DNA of 64,000 bases from Brienomyrus brachyistius (GCF_023856365.1 NW_026042428.1:279176-343175), one strand, 5' to 3'; counted from the first letter of the stretch, positions 10,194 to 22,018 are shown. Notes: generated by a model from the letters alone, not told the origin. Numbers and translations: made by a program.

Positions 10194-12328
10194 CTCAGGG
10201 TGTAATTTAGGACGAGACCCTACTCCCTAGTTCTCTTCTCATGACAGGGAGGGGGTCGAAACCCGGCTGCGTTGGAGCAAGCAAGCCACAATGCCTCCTT
10301 CTCCTTCTCTTACTCACAGGCTTCCCTGGGAATGAGAGCGACGTCTCCGCGTGCGGACGTCAGCCGCGAGTCGCGTGTGAGCATCCGGATCGCATGCTTC
10401 TGCCTGTTCCTCTCGTGGTGGAATGAACGAACAAACAAACTCGCAAACAAGCAGAAATGAAGCGCGACGCCCATGTGTGTCGGGCTCCGCTTTGGACGGC
10501 TTTCAGGGGGCCTCCACCAGACGCCTGTCTGCCAGTCGCGAGAACTCTGCCTCCTGATAAAAAACGTAGTTTGAAAAACTAATGTTTTCTTTTGATCACA
10601 GTGAAGCATCGCGGCCTGAGCGCGCTGTATCGCCACAAAACGGGATACGTCGAGCCAGCAGCATCGCCGAGGAAAAACACACATTACGGGAGAGGCTCGA
10701 TAACACAAGGGCTCAAAAGCCTCATCAGAGATCAGACATCAGAGACAAACGCATGAAGTTTAATGGGACAAAATCCCTAAAAAGGAGAAGAATATTTCGG
10801 AGAGTGTTGGGGCAGAGCAGGGAAGAGAAGTCAGGGGATCCGCTTTGTTTACCTGAGCTCCTGTCTTCTGCTCGTCTTCATCCTCACGTCCGTTAATCAC
10901 GTCCACAGCAACAAAGAGCAAAGAATCACTCAGAGACCCCACAGGCAGGGTGATCACTACCCGTTACTTAATTATCTCATTACTGACTCCAGATAACTTC
11001 TTACTAATCCGTAAGCCCAAAGTCAGATAACCTAGTCTGTCTTGAAGAAACTGATGTTCAGATACAAGTTGAAATGGTGCCGGCTATCATGTTAAATTAG
11101 ACTTAATACCCAAGACCATGCCAAAGCGGCACTCAATTGAGGCTCATTGAAGTTCACTGGTACCCCTCTCTACTAATCTCCACATTAAAAGGCCATTTCA
11201 GAAACTGTCCCAAAGCCAGTTCTGAAAGACACTGAAATCATTAAGTGTGAGCTTTCAAAGAGCTTCCGATGGCAAAGGAGCCCTTACTGTAGTTTCAAGG
11301 AGCGGCCTCCCGCACAAGAGAATATATTTAACTTGGAGGGAAGCAGATTCCCGACTCAGACTTTGGTCCTCGCAAACCCACCGGGAAGCGGGCGAAGGCG
11401 GCACCTCCTCGCCCCCGAATCGGGGCTCTAATTCTGCGGCACCAACAGGGGCCCTTCAGTTGATTTATTTATCAGATTTCTTTCAATTTGCACGATGTCC
11501 CTGTGAAGATGGATCCGGGGGCCAGGGCCCAGGAGAGGCGCAGGAACTTGTGTGCAGGCAGCCATGAACTCTACTCCATACCCAACACCCTAATCCAGGC
11601 ACTGCCCCCCCCGCCACCTTCTAGTGTAGTAAGTGCCCAATCTCAGGGGGCTCCACATAAATGCATGGATTGAAGGGGGTTGCCCTTCTGCCAACTGTGA
11701 CCTCTTTCTTTTTGGAGATGAGCAGGCTCCTCCCACATCACCGACATCCAATCGGCTCTCTCCCCCTGGCACAGTAAGATTCCGTATTGAAATGCACCGT
11801 TCCTCTCGCCACACAGCCCCTTCCAAAAGCATTGTACCCAGGATGACATTAAAACGTGAACGCTGGAGGAATAAATAATGAAAAATATCTGCATTCGCGT
11901 CGGATTCAAACCCAAAGGGGCAGAATCTATAAAATATGACGTCCTGCTAGACGCCAGGCAGAGACCCGGACATTTCAGTGAAAAAACAAAGGCAGTGTTT
12001 CACTTACTGCACGAACCCCCGAATTTGCAGGAAAATAACAGCTTCCTCATTCCTGCCTCTACATTATCAACACGCAGAATGGAAACCTAGAGGGACGCAA
12101 CCCTTTGGTAGAACAACCAATAACATATGATTACGCTCAAAAGCTTTCCCAGCCCTCAGCTGGAAATAAGTGTATTAATGGAAACGTTTTTCTTAAATCT
12201 TTATGGCATATATTTGGCTCAACATGAATAATAATTTTAAGGATGACATTTTTATATACAGTCATGCATACTATTGACCGGAAGACACCGTCTCCTTGGT
12301 TAGCAACCAAGTTCTGTTCTAGCGACCA
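10194..12328. other. Unique sequence, no gene recognised
   Basis: Mixed composition with several short frames (10241-10460, 10310-10708 minus, 10582-10896, 11247-11567, 11633-11915), none with a recognisable motif. No tandem repeats are seen. Confidence 0.35.
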
Positions 12329-12503
12329 GGGGCCATTTAGTATAAACGGTGCGTACGTGCAAAAATGTTGCATACGTCCGTTTCCACGCTCACGTCGAGA
12401 TGTATAAAAACTAAACTTGGCGTACCGCTACGCACATTCCTAGTTTTGTCCGTACGCCATGTTTTAGTGTGAATTCTACGCACGTCGTTATACATGAGGC
12501 CGC
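12329..12503. mobile_element. Putative MITE with GGGGCC termini
   Basis: The left end (GGGGCCATTTAGTATAAAC, then GGTGCGTACG) and the reverse complement of the right end (GCGGCCTCATGTATAAC, then GACGTGCGTA) are similar in inverted orientation over about 27 bp. The 175-bp body is rich in TACG and GCGTAC words. A CAG trinucleotide flanks both sides, which would fit a 3-bp duplication as in PIF/Harbinger elements, but so short a match is weak evidence. It has no coding capacity. Confidence 0.5.
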
Positions 12504-12909
12504 AGGTCATTAAGCGAAATGGTCACTAAGTGAAAATCACGGTGGCCGAGGTCGGACCGTGACGTCCTTCACGCTGCCAACATCGCTGGTTGCTGCTCTC
12601 TCTTTCAGATGAACTTTTCGCACAGCCTTGGCAGCATCACTCTCACTCCGGCATGAATAGTTGTCAGGCGGACAAAATGTGGTCGCAAATGGGCGCATTG
12701 TTCAGAAATCTATTTTTAAAGATACCATCGTATTTGCAAATAGTCAGGCATGAGGTGGAAATGGAAGTAGGGTGTGTTACAATTTCTTCATTGTTGTAGA
12801 AACTCATCAACATGACTTCCAGCCTCATGAGAGGAGAAGGAACCATAAGGGGGGGGGGCAGGGAGATGTACGACCCCTGAATACACCTGAGAAACGCTAT
12901 TGTCTCAGG
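12504..12909. other. Unique sequence, no gene recognised
   Basis: Small frames at 12590-12799 (plus) and 12664-12936 (minus) carry no known motif. No repeats apart from a short G8 run. Confidence 0.3.
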
Positions 12910-13164
12910 GCGGCATGGTGGCGCAGTGGTTAGCACTGTAGCCTCACGCCTTTGGGGTCAGGGTTCGAGACTCTCCCAAGGTTCCATGCATGTTCTTCCT
13001 GTGGTTTCCTCCAGTTTGCCTCCACAGTCCAAAAGCATGCTGAGGCTAAGTGCAGTTAACCAACTTGTGCATGGTGTGTCACTGTGCCCTGCGATGGGTT
13101 GGCACCCCATCCTTGTTTGAGCCTGAATAGGACAAGCTACAATAGCTGGAAGGATGGATAAATA
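12910..13164 (+). mobile_element. tRNA-derived SINE
   Basis: The head GGCATGGTGGCGCAGTGGTT with B box GGGTTCGAGAC is followed by CAGTCCAAAAGCATGCTGAGG and CCCTGCGATGGGTTGGCACC. It ends in GGAAGGATGGATAAATA. It is the same family as the minus-strand SINE at 9831-10183, but shorter and diverged. I see no clear target duplication. Confidence 0.8.
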
Positions 13165-15181
13165 GCCACAGCCACATATTACAAAACCATAAAAAATGGA
13201 AAGGAAAAATCAAACTGCTAAACATGCCCCTTGTTATCAGATAAGGCAGCCGATGGATTATTTCATTCTGAATGTTTTCATTTTGAGAATCAATTTCAAC
13301 ATTAAAATATAATTTGTTTTTAACCTTGTAAGTTAAATGTTAATGTTATTAGGAGTGAGGAAATGAACTCCTATAGGCCAGGGCCATCGATGAGTGGGGA
13401 GGTGGGAGAAGCCGCCCAGACACGGACCGATCGATCACCCAGCACCTCCACCCCCCAGCACCCGGCTCAACAGTTATTATTTATCGGGGGGCTGGAGCGA
13501 TCGAAATCAGATTGAAAATAACATCAGTACTATGACCTGCCAATGGAGGCTTGGGCTGTAAACCAAGCGAAAGGTTCATTGAAATATGGTTCTTCATTTC
13601 AGAATGATGTTGTTTGGTTTTTTTCAGGGGAAAAGGCCCTTAGCATGAAATTGCAACATTATGATTGGTTATCGTCCTGAGAGATATGTTGATTGGCTCT
13701 GGTGTTCTTGTGAGGGGAAATATGATTGGTGAAAGTGCCTCAAAGAGCGTCGGTGTCTTTCCATGCCACCACAACATGGCAACCAGAATCCATCCCAGGG
13801 AAAACAGCCCAGACACTTGCGGGACGCCAGCCCACATTCGGCTCCAAATGACGATGACACACACAAGGCCAGAGCGGAACCTATAAGCCAACTCAGTCTG
13901 CAGGTTAGCTGGAGGATCACCAAGACGAAGACACAAGTGGAGACGCCTTCTAGACGGAACCAGAAAGGAGTCCACAGCCCCCCCACACAAACACGTATGT
14001 ATGGAATGTTCTGGAACTTCCATTCAGAGCTACATGCAAACAGGAGTCCCGGCCAATATATCCCGCTTACCTCATCGTTATAAAGCACCCTTCCTCAGAC
14101 GCATTAGCATTGGAAATAACAACAGGTGTATGGCATTAAAAATCAGAAAACTGAAAGATCTAAGTAGCAAAGGGGGGGTGGGGTGAGGTCAAAGGTTATT
14201 TGCCTGGCTTATACTACAAGACTGATATCTAAGCAGTAGATTTGTTAAAAAAAAATGATGGATGTTACCCTGATCCAAGGGACTGACTGGCTTTCGTTTA
14301 CCGTGGACTGGCTGCGTGCTGGACAGCGTGGGGGGGCGTCCTGCTGGCCCGTGCCAGGATCCTTCTTCTGGGAACTCTGTCACCTCCAGGCCATTACAGA
14401 ACTGCCACCGAGATTTCTCCCACGTCGACCTTCTGCCGAAGCTCCTGCTCGCTTCGGGGTCACAGAGCCTGTTAAATTATTGTACATCTTTTCAAAATTT
14501 AATCTCTGCCAGGGAGGCGAATTGATTCTGCATGGTGGAGCAGCAGCTTGTGTGTGTACGTGTGCGAGGATGCTGAATAGATTTCACAGCCATTATGGTG
14601 GAAACACGAAGGACCAGGATGAGGCTGAACGAGGCCTGAATCTGGTAAATTCCAACAGCCGTTCCTGGGAATGCCCCCCCCCCCATCATCGATCAGGGGC
14701 AATCAAGCCATTCCAGTGGAAGCTGGGATCTCACAGAGTTTACCACCACTTTTGTGTGCCCCCCCCCTCCCCCCCACAGTTGGCCACATACAGCCACAAG
14801 GGCAGTGACCCCCGAAACAACAGAGAACACGTTAGAGGGGATTCAGCAAATGTGAGTGGGGGGTCCATACAGGTCAGGAACCACGATGAAGTGCGTGAGC
14901 AGGAAAGGAAGCCTGCTGAGACTAGAACTTCTGATTTCTGATGTTTAATTAGTAGCCTAATTAGTTTTATTTTTTTTTTACATTTTTTAATATGTGAGCA
15001 CAGATTTATAGATGCAGAACACCGCCTGTTGATTTAATAAGCACGACATATTTGCTGGTTACAGTAAACTATAAATGCAGCCAGTGAGCAGCGGATGCAA
15101 AAGCCCATTTTCTTGCCTTCGGACTGAAAGCTGAAAGCTGTCTCTGTCCTCTGTGCGAAACGCGAACTACATCTGGGCCGT
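13165..15181. other. Unique sequence with the longest non-repeat open frame
   Basis: A 228-aa plus-strand frame (14255-14941) crosses two C-rich tracts near 14680 and 14760 and has no domain, signal peptide or splice pattern I can recognise. Three ATTGG words occur at about 13664-13730. Frames at 13640-14088 are short and unconvincing. Nothing here is called as a gene. Confidence 0.3.
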
Positions 15182-15305
15182 GTGCGGCTCGGCGGGTTCG
15201 GACCCTCTGCCTGCGATCTGGAGGTCGCCAGTTTAAATCCCCCTGAGAAAGGCCCTCGACTCATAGTTGCTCCAAGGATTAGCTGAGCCTGCTTTGTCGA
15301 ACTGG
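15182..15305 (+). mobile_element. tRNA-derived SINE head
   Basis: A box (GTGCGGCTCGGCGGGTTCGG) and B box (GGTCGCCAGTTTAAATCC, about 15223-15240) are followed by GAGAAAGGCCC and GTTGCTCCAAGGATTAGCTG. This is a tRNA-derived SINE of a different subfamily from those at 9.8 and 12.9 kb. No target duplication is evident. Confidence 0.65.
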
Positions 15306-16060
15306 ATCTTCTTAAATTCTGGGAAGTTATGTTTTGGGAACACGGGAACACGCTGGCGTCTCTCACTCTCCGTTTCGGTCTTCATGGGGCCTGTAGTTCT
15401 GTGACCTGGCAGCGGTTGTTCATGGAAGAGCGACTGTAGCCTTTTAGCGCCTTGTCAGAATGTCCCCCGGACACGACTTTTCCATCCAGGGGGCCAGGTG
15501 ATGCTCGCTGCTGCCCCCGGGGGAGTAAAGGGCCATTGCAGATGCTCGCACAGAAAACCCACGAAAATCCACCTTCCTGCTGTCACCCTGTCACATTTTC
15601 CGCACGGTCGCTACCGATTTCACTAAACGGCTAAAGGCTCACTGCACTTTTAAACATCCTCCTGCCCACTACAATGCCAGTCATACTCTCAGATTAATAA
15701 TAACAGAGGCGGTTCGCTCTTCCACAGCGACAACGACACGGTTCTGCAGTTAACGCACGTCAGCAGTGACTTAATAATACACCCCAATGTGGCTTCACAG
15801 CAATGAGACACGGGGAAGATCAACCCGATACGAATCATGCATCACAAGGGAAAGTCCAGTCGGCCGTTAAATATCTAGCATGTGAGCGTTAACGTTTGCA
15901 GTGTTATCGCAGGGAAATACGGTGACGTCGTGCGCCTGGTCGGGGACGGGTGTGAAAGGGAGCGTGAACAGACCTTCAGCTCAGAAATCGGCCGTAAAAG
16001 GCAAATACATCAAATCAGCTGATGTCCATATCGGACACATTTTGATTTAAAACATTTTTG
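15306..16060. other. Unique sequence
   Basis: No gene or repeat is recognised. The sequence contains scattered CpG and the AT-rich words AGATTAATAATAACAG and CGTTAAATATCTAGC. Confidence 0.3.
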
Positions 16061-16148
16061 CGGCACAGTAGGGTCAGAAGATTCCGGGATTTGAACAAGC
16101 AACTTTCCGACCACAAGCACATTGTCATTATCCACCGAGCTGCACACT
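16061..16148 (-). mobile_element. tRNA-like SINE head relic
   Basis: Read on the minus strand, GCAGCTCGGTGGATAATGAC is followed by GGTCGGAAAGTTGCTTGTTC and AAATCCCGG, a tRNA-like A box and B box pair. It lacks the fold quality of a functional tRNA and appears to be a SINE head. Confidence 0.5.
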
Positions 16149-16198
16149 GTGTACATATCAGTCAGCTACTGTCCATAGCTTGATTTATGTATATCCTG

Positions 16199-16220
16199 TG
16201 TGTGTGTGTGTGTGTGTGTG
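16199..16220. repeat. (TG)n microsatellite followed by AT-rich tract
   Basis: A TG dinucleotide run is followed by ATATATTTAATATTTGG and related AT repeats to about 16285. Confidence 0.85.
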
Positions 16221-16351
16221 TACACATATATTTAATATTTGGACTATATAATATAATATAAACACACATACACATATATAATAAGCGTTAGAAAACTTAC
16301 TCACTTACGCGATAGATGTGCTGACATTAGCCAGTGCCACCAGGACACCCC

Positions 16352-16668
16352 GCATCCCCGCATCCCCGCATCCCCGCATCCCTGCATCCCCGTATCACCG
16401 CATCCCTGCATCCCCGTATCCCCGCATCCCCGCATCCCCGTATCCCCGCATCCCTGCATCCCCGCATCCCCGCATCCCCGTATCCCCGCATCACCGCATC
16501 CCCGTATCCCCGCATCACCGCATCCCTGCATCCCCGCATCCCCGCATCCCCGTATCCCCGCATCCCCGCATCCCTGCATCCCCGCATCCCTGCATCCCCG
16601 CATCACCACATCCCCGCATCCCCGTATCCCCGCATCCCCGCATCCCCGTATCCCTGCATCCCCGCATC
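16352..16668. repeat. 8-bp repeat array (GCATCCCC)40
   Basis: Forty consecutive 8-bp units are mostly GCATCCCC with interspersed variants GTATCCCC, GCATCCCT and GCATCACC. The period never slips over 317 bp. Frames stay open on both strands (for example 16318-16821 and 16301-16609 minus) because of the repeat, so these predicted peptides are not genes. Confidence 0.97.
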
Positions 16669-16877
16669 AAGCTCTCGTCTTCCACTCGGCATCGCAAACA
16701 CACGAAGACAAATCAGACCCGAAGTTCATCCTGCGAAAAATGTGTTCACACGCACGGCACAAGACGGATCTCGCCCTTCGTCGGGACCGGCCCGTCTTCA
16801 TCGATTTTTCATAAAGGTTGATGTTCCCCCTGATTCCTGCAGGTCAGATTAAATATGGAAAGCAGTTGCCGATTATG

Positions 16878-16897
16878 CCCCCCCCCCCCCCCCCCCC
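16878..16897. repeat. C20 homopolymer
   Basis: An uninterrupted run of 20 C. Confidence 0.95.
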
Positions 16898-17841
16898 GCC
16901 GCCAATATTCAGTCTTGCTGCTCAAGAAAACAAATAATTTCCCGGCGACTGGCAGTGGCTTTAGAGTAAATACATCCCGCCACTGTGATCAAACATCCTG
17001 CCACATTAATGTTTCAAAGCACTCAATATAAATATTAAAACTAATAGCTTTCACTATTCAACTATTACGCGTCATTCCCCGGAATCATCATAAAACATTC
17101 AGGGCCTTTTAGAAATTTTACACGCTTGGATCTGACGGCGGGGCGCGGCCGGCTGGGTGTGAGGACGCCGCCGCCAGCACAGACCGGGCTAGAATGCTGT
17201 TTATGGAACATGCTTTATTTATTCATCGTCCACGGGCGAGGGCTTCTATGTGCGGGGGGGTCGAAGGAGGGGCTCCGGGGGAGGGAGCCAAAACATAACT
17301 CCAACACTGGGAGGGAACCAAACACAGAAACAGCGGCCAGAGTCCGAAAATCCTGACATAAGGTCAATCAATGGCGGGATTCTGCGATAGGGAGCAGCTA
17401 ATGGATTGGAAACGTACACATGGGCGGCATGAATATTTCACGAAGGCTCTGCTCAAGCCAAGGCCCACTTTAAATCAATGGCGGCTTATTAGGGGGATCA
17501 ATTATGCAAAATTTTAAACATTTAATAACGGATGATGAGGCTGTCCCTCCGGTGTGGGCGTGGGTGGGGGTGGACGGGGGGGGTGGATGGCAGACGGCAT
17601 CTCACAGTTACTGGGGCAGAAGAGCCTTTCCGTGGCCATCATCAAAACCTTCGCAGCGGGAGTCAGCCGGGCGTATGCACGGCCCCCCACCCCGCAAGGC
17701 CCCGCCCCCTCGCGTGCATCTTTATGAGATGCAGAATGGTCCCTAACAGAAGGCACCCGCACCACACACGGGGGTTCTGGAACAATCCGACCGACTCAGG
17801 TTCTAGAAGGGAACTGGGTCGAGCTCAGAAGCCCAGACATA
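16898..17841. other. Unique sequence
   Basis: AT-rich unique sequence around 16960-17120 is followed by CpG-rich DNA. Short frames (17126-17356, 17504-17765) show no known domain. Confidence 0.3.
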
Positions 17842-17953
17842 CTCCGTCACACACCATGAGGGGGTTTATCGCGGACCACACCTCTGTCCTGCCGCCGACT
17901 CCTCCGTCACACACCATGAGGGGGGTTTATCGTGGACCGCATGTCTGTGGACA
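17842..17953. repeat. 60-bp tandem duplication
   Basis: Two copies start with CTCCGTCACACACCATGAGG at 17842 and 17902. Both include GGTTTATCG and GGACC. The second copy is slightly diverged and runs into the polypurine tract. Confidence 0.85.
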
Positions 17954-18210
17954 GGGGGAGAGGAGGGAAGGAGGGCAGAGAGGAGAGGAGAGGAGAAGAG
18001 AGAAGGAAGGCCGTGGAGGGCGGGAGGGGAGGAGGGACATGAGGAGTGGAGAAAAGGAGGAGAAGAAGAGGAAGGAAGAGAGAAGAAAGGGACGGGGAGA
18101 GGATAGTAGGAGGGAAGGAGATAGGAGAAGAGATGGAGCAAGGAGGACAAGAGGATGGAGATGAGGAGAGGAGAAGAGGGGAAGGGGAGGAGAGGAGGGA
18201 GGAGAGGAGG
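17953..18210. repeat. Polypurine (GGAGA-rich) tract
   Basis: About 258 bp are almost entirely A and G on the plus strand (GGAGAGGAGGGAAGGAGGG-type words), so the minus strand is polypyrimidine. Such tracts can form triplex (H-DNA). The charged open frame on plus (17532-18164) and the serine/proline-rich frames on minus (17866-18340) are products of this composition. Confidence 0.9.
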
Positions 18211-19200
18211 CCCATTGTGCAGCAGAATGAGGAGGAGATCTTATGCATTTGAAAAGCTTGAATGAAGAGCAAACCATCAGCTTCATGTCGGAGGGCGAAC
18301 ATGTTAGCAGATGTGAGCAGCAGCATGAGCCCCCCCACACAGCACTACCGCTTCTGATGGGGGGGGGGCTTTATATTTACCAGCAAACACGTCTTAAGGT
18401 GTTCTAAGGGGCAGACAGAACTTGGAACAAGCTACCCTCATCCCTTGGCTCAGAACATGCAGACTGTCCACCAGAGCCGGTTTCGAGGGGTACATGGTGG
18501 GGGGGGGGGGTTAGGCAGGTGCAGTGGACCACACTGTGTCATCAGGACTCACTAGCACCATTAAGGCCTTTATTACACTAGCATGTTACCAACGATAACG
18601 ACGATCTCGACCCAAATACTTTTTTGTACAAAATTAATTATCAGACCCCTCACTTTAAACATCTCAATCATAGAGGTGAACAGGCTAAGTCAAGATCCGT
18701 CGGTCTGCTTTAACGCTGAGAATCATGGAGATCTAAACGTCCAGACTTCAGCCCAGAGGAAGGGCAGACAGGTGGACAGGTGTGCCCGCATTCTGTAGCG
18801 GCCAAAGCCTGACAAAAAGGCCAGAGGGGAAATGTCCCACCCCAGAACGTAGCCCAGCTTGGCGATTCATCAGGGACATTTAGTATTCCTGAAAGAGGAC
18901 AAGACACAATTTCACAGCACATGCAAATTAAAAGGGATCCCTTCAGATGGCTCGTGAAGCCCCGCCCCCTCGATGTAGCCCCACCCAATAGCTGAAACCA
19001 CACCCCCATCACTTAGGCCCCACCCCCTGATCTCATTTCTTCCTGAAAAGGTGGTGAATCCCGCTGTTCGCGTATTAGCATGAAACGCATATATGTAAAT
19101 TTCACTTAAGATGTAATCCGGCCATGAAATATTAAGTGCAACCAAATGCCATAATTATAAATAGAAATCCCTTTAAAAAAAAAAAGGTAAGGAAGAAAGA
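18211..19200. other. Unique sequence with two G tracts
   Basis: G-runs lie near 18360 and 18500. No gene is recognised. AT-rich unique sequence occurs around 18580-18680. C-rich words such as CCCCACCC and CCCCACCCCC recur around 18960-19030. Confidence 0.3.
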
Positions 19201-19219
19201 CAAAGTAGGCCTTTAAGCC

Positions 19220-19530
19220 TTGTAAACAGGGCCAGCGTCTCCTGCAGGTTATTTACAGGAATGCCATTCTCCCGCGGCCTGCGCGCTGCGCCGGGATTAA
19301 TTCCGATGGCTGGCGCGCTCCAGGTATGCAAATCCGAAGCGATTCCGTGGTCGCCGAAAATCTCCCGCCGTTAATTTAAATGATTGAAGACGCGTTCGGA
19401 GAGGAAACTTTTAAGCCGAAAGGGATACCGCCTAGAAATACAGCGAAATTTTAAAAAGCCAAGCAGAGCCGCGTGCTTACGCTGATTTTATTATAAATCT
19501 TGATTTTTCTTATTTTTTTAAAGCCAGTCT
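19220..19530. promoter_or_regulatory. Candidate non-coding regulatory block
   Basis: Unique sequence contains GGTATGCAAATCCG (an exact octamer ATGCAAAT), GGATTAATTCC, CCGTTAATTTAAATG and GATTTTATTATAAATC. No repeats or convincing open frames are present. This mixture of octamer and homeodomain words is typical of conserved enhancers; conservation is untested. Confidence 0.35.
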
Positions 19531-20200
19531 AGCCGCAGAATGACCCCTATTGCTGGGTGGCAAAAACAAGTAACATTACAAAACTTTAACTAACCCAAAA
19601 TGATACATAGTAATAAATAACCCCCCTTGGGATAAATTCATTGCACCTGCGCCTTCATCTGACAGACAGGGTTAGGGTTTACAAGCCTGGCTCAGTAACT
19701 CTAGCATATTCTCCTCATGGACTTGCTGACAGCATTAGCACACATTAACACAATTATTCGCCTCTTTGTTCATTTATTTATTACTGTTTCTTTATAATTC
19801 TCTTGAAAAACAGCACTTATAGTCTCCTGCAGCACTTACATGCAGAAACACACATGTGTTACCCTTAGCGACGAGGCGGCGGTGTCAGGTGACCGGCCTG
19901 GAGCTGTTGGGAAGCAGGCCGCCCTCCACAGCAGAGCTCACCACACGATTGCTGCGATGAGAACATTGAAAACCTCGTTAATACTCTGCAGCATTATACG
20001 AGGTGTTTACATGTACTGTGGGAAACCGAGCCGAGCACAAATGCGTATAAACACACACACACACACACGGAAAGAGGCACATGGACCAGGGGGAGTGCTG
20101 ACGGGCCACAGGAAGTGAGGCAGCCCCTGCCTCATTAACCGCACCCCCTGATCCTGCTCCCCCCTGGTGCCACTGTGTAGCTTTGAAGTGCAAATGTCAG
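19531..20200. other. Unique sequence with short (CA)n
   Basis: No gene is recognised. A (CA)9-10 run lies near 20050-20068. Confidence 0.3.
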
Positions 20201-20660
20201 GACCCCTGCGAGGGGGGGCCGCGGGCCATCTCAGTGACACGCATGCCCCCAGGCCCGGTCAACAAATCGGGCCCTCGACTGCCCCCGGCATTGCCCCCGG
20301 AGCGCCTCCCCCGAGGGCGGAGCCGGGGGGGGACCCTCTCTGCCCTGCTGTCTCCCGCCTTTCCCATCCCTGCAGCCCCTCGCCCGACTGAGCTCTTAAC
20401 TCCGGCCGTCGGGGGGAGCTGGGCTCGCGGACTCCAGCTGGAGGCCCCCGTCTCCCGAATCCAGCCCCCCCATCCTGGAGCTGGGCGCCAGCCCACAGGG
20501 TTACCGCCTTCCAGACAAATGTAACAGCGGCGATGGTGGAGAGAGGCGGCAGGGGAGGGGGGCCGTGTCGGGCGGTTAGGCTTTAATTAGCCGGCAGTGC
20601 TTTGGAGGCCTTGGGAAGCAGCAGCCTGCCTCACTCACTTAATCCCCCCCCCCCCCCGCC
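20201..20660. other. GC-rich region with C14 tract
   Basis: Strongly GC-rich sequence with many CpG (about 20210-20560) ends at a C14 run (20644-20657). Overlapping frames in several phases are a by-product of the base composition. Confidence 0.35.
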
Positions 20661-20970
20661 TGCCACAAGCCTGCCCTCTCCCTGGGCATACACCGGGGGT
20701 CTGGGGGCGCTCAAGGACTACCTGTCAGAGGCTAGACCCCCCCCCACCCACCAAATGCACAATATTAATGATTCCCCCTTTTCTAAGGATGTCCAGCTCT
20801 TCCCCGATTTCATTAGACAGCCTAGCCGAAGTCTCACCGCTCCACTTTGTGCCCGGAAGATGAACATTCACATCGAATCCCCTCCAGCAAGGAACAGGAA
20901 TGCCGGATAAATCTCCCATTTGTGCTTCCTTAAATGGGCAACTACGGAATAACAATGCCAGGGGTCCGAC

Positions 20971-21126
20971 GGCTCGGTCACATGATGGAGTAAGTTTGGT
21001 CACATGGCGGCAACAGCTCGGTCACATGGTGGAGTAAGCTTGGTCACATGATGAAGACGGCTCAGTCACATGACGGCTCGGTCACATGACGGCTCAGTCA
21101 CATGATGGCTCGGTCACATAACGGAG
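20971..21126. repeat. Phased tandem array of TCACATG motifs
   Basis: Seven TCACATG words begin at 20978, 21000, 21022, 21044, 21066, 21082 and 21098, with a TCACATA at 21114. Spacing is exactly 22 bp four times and then exactly 16 bp three times. The array is therefore a minisatellite that switched unit length by losing 6 bp. Each unit carries an E-box of the CANNTG class (CACATG). The flanking T and, in some copies, A give TCACATGA, the type bound by MITF/TFE-family factors. Function is inference. Confidence 0.9.
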
Positions 21127-21610
21127 ACTGCAGGGTGGGGGGGGCATGCTCGACTGGACGATGAATAACACACAGACAGGAGAGGGTGACCAAAGGCATG
21201 TGCCTTCCGGAAGGGACCGGGGCCCTGCATGTCACAACACGCACACGCCACAGGACACCAGGGGGGGACATCATTTCCAGACGTGAAGACTTGTCACCCT
21301 CATCTCCATCCCACCCCTGTCCAGCACGCACCTGGGTGGTGAGAGTAACCATGATGATCCATCTGCCAGTGTGACTTTTTAATCCAATAAGCGATTGTGA
21401 GAGACGCGTTTCGTCATCCAGCCACAGAGAGCCAGGGCCCAATTTGCTGTGTTATTGCAGCCCCATCCTCCATGTGTAGTGACAGGTTGTGGCCAGTAGG
21501 GCCCAAATCCCGGGGGCCCCATGCAGACGTGCGGTTTGTGTGCGGAGAGCCCAGTGCCGGCGGGAATCAGCGTCCTGGATCACACAGCAACGGGCACAAA
21601 GGCGTCCCTC

Positions 21611-21722
21611 TGCCCACCCCCCCGCTCCATGCCTCACCCCCCCGCTCCATGCCCACCCCCCCGCTCCATGCCCACCCCCCCCCGCTCCATGCCTCACCCT
21701 CCCGCCCCATGCCTCACTCCCA
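21611..21722. repeat. About 20-bp C-rich minisatellite
   Basis: About six copies of a 19-21 bp unit with CCCCCCGCTCCATGCC, variable in C-run length. Short proline-rich frames here (21397-21794) are repeat products. Confidence 0.9.
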
Positions 21723-21884
21723 CTTCTGATAATTTGCATATTTCTGGGTCATGTCAGACTCTGTTATAATTACAGTCTTAACTGGTTTCATTAGCCGCCT
21801 CGTCCCGTCGCCAGATCCTAATTACACCCGCGGCAAAACGCCTTTAATTACCATCATTTTTCTCTGCTTTTATGAATGTGCCTG

Positions 21885-21985
21885 CACACACACACGCACA
21901 CACACACGCACACAAACACACACACACACACACACGCACACACACAAACACACACGCACACACACACACACAAACACACATGCAC

Positions 21986-22017
<32 letters not shown>

Positions 22018-22018
22018 C
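21885..22018. repeat. Compound (CA)n microsatellite
   Basis: About 134 bp of CA repeats with interspersed CG and AA interruptions (CACACGCACA, CACAAACACA). Confidence 0.97.

Noticed and set aside
14255..14941. 228-aa frame as a possible gene or exon
   Set aside because: No recognisable domain, it crosses C homopolymers, and frames of similar quality occur by chance in GC-rich DNA. Transcript evidence would be needed.
15182..15254. Functional tRNA gene
   Set aside because: A and B boxes are present but the sequence continues as a SINE body and the cloverleaf is not well formed. The minus-strand tRNA-like stretch at 16061-16148 was rejected for the same reason.
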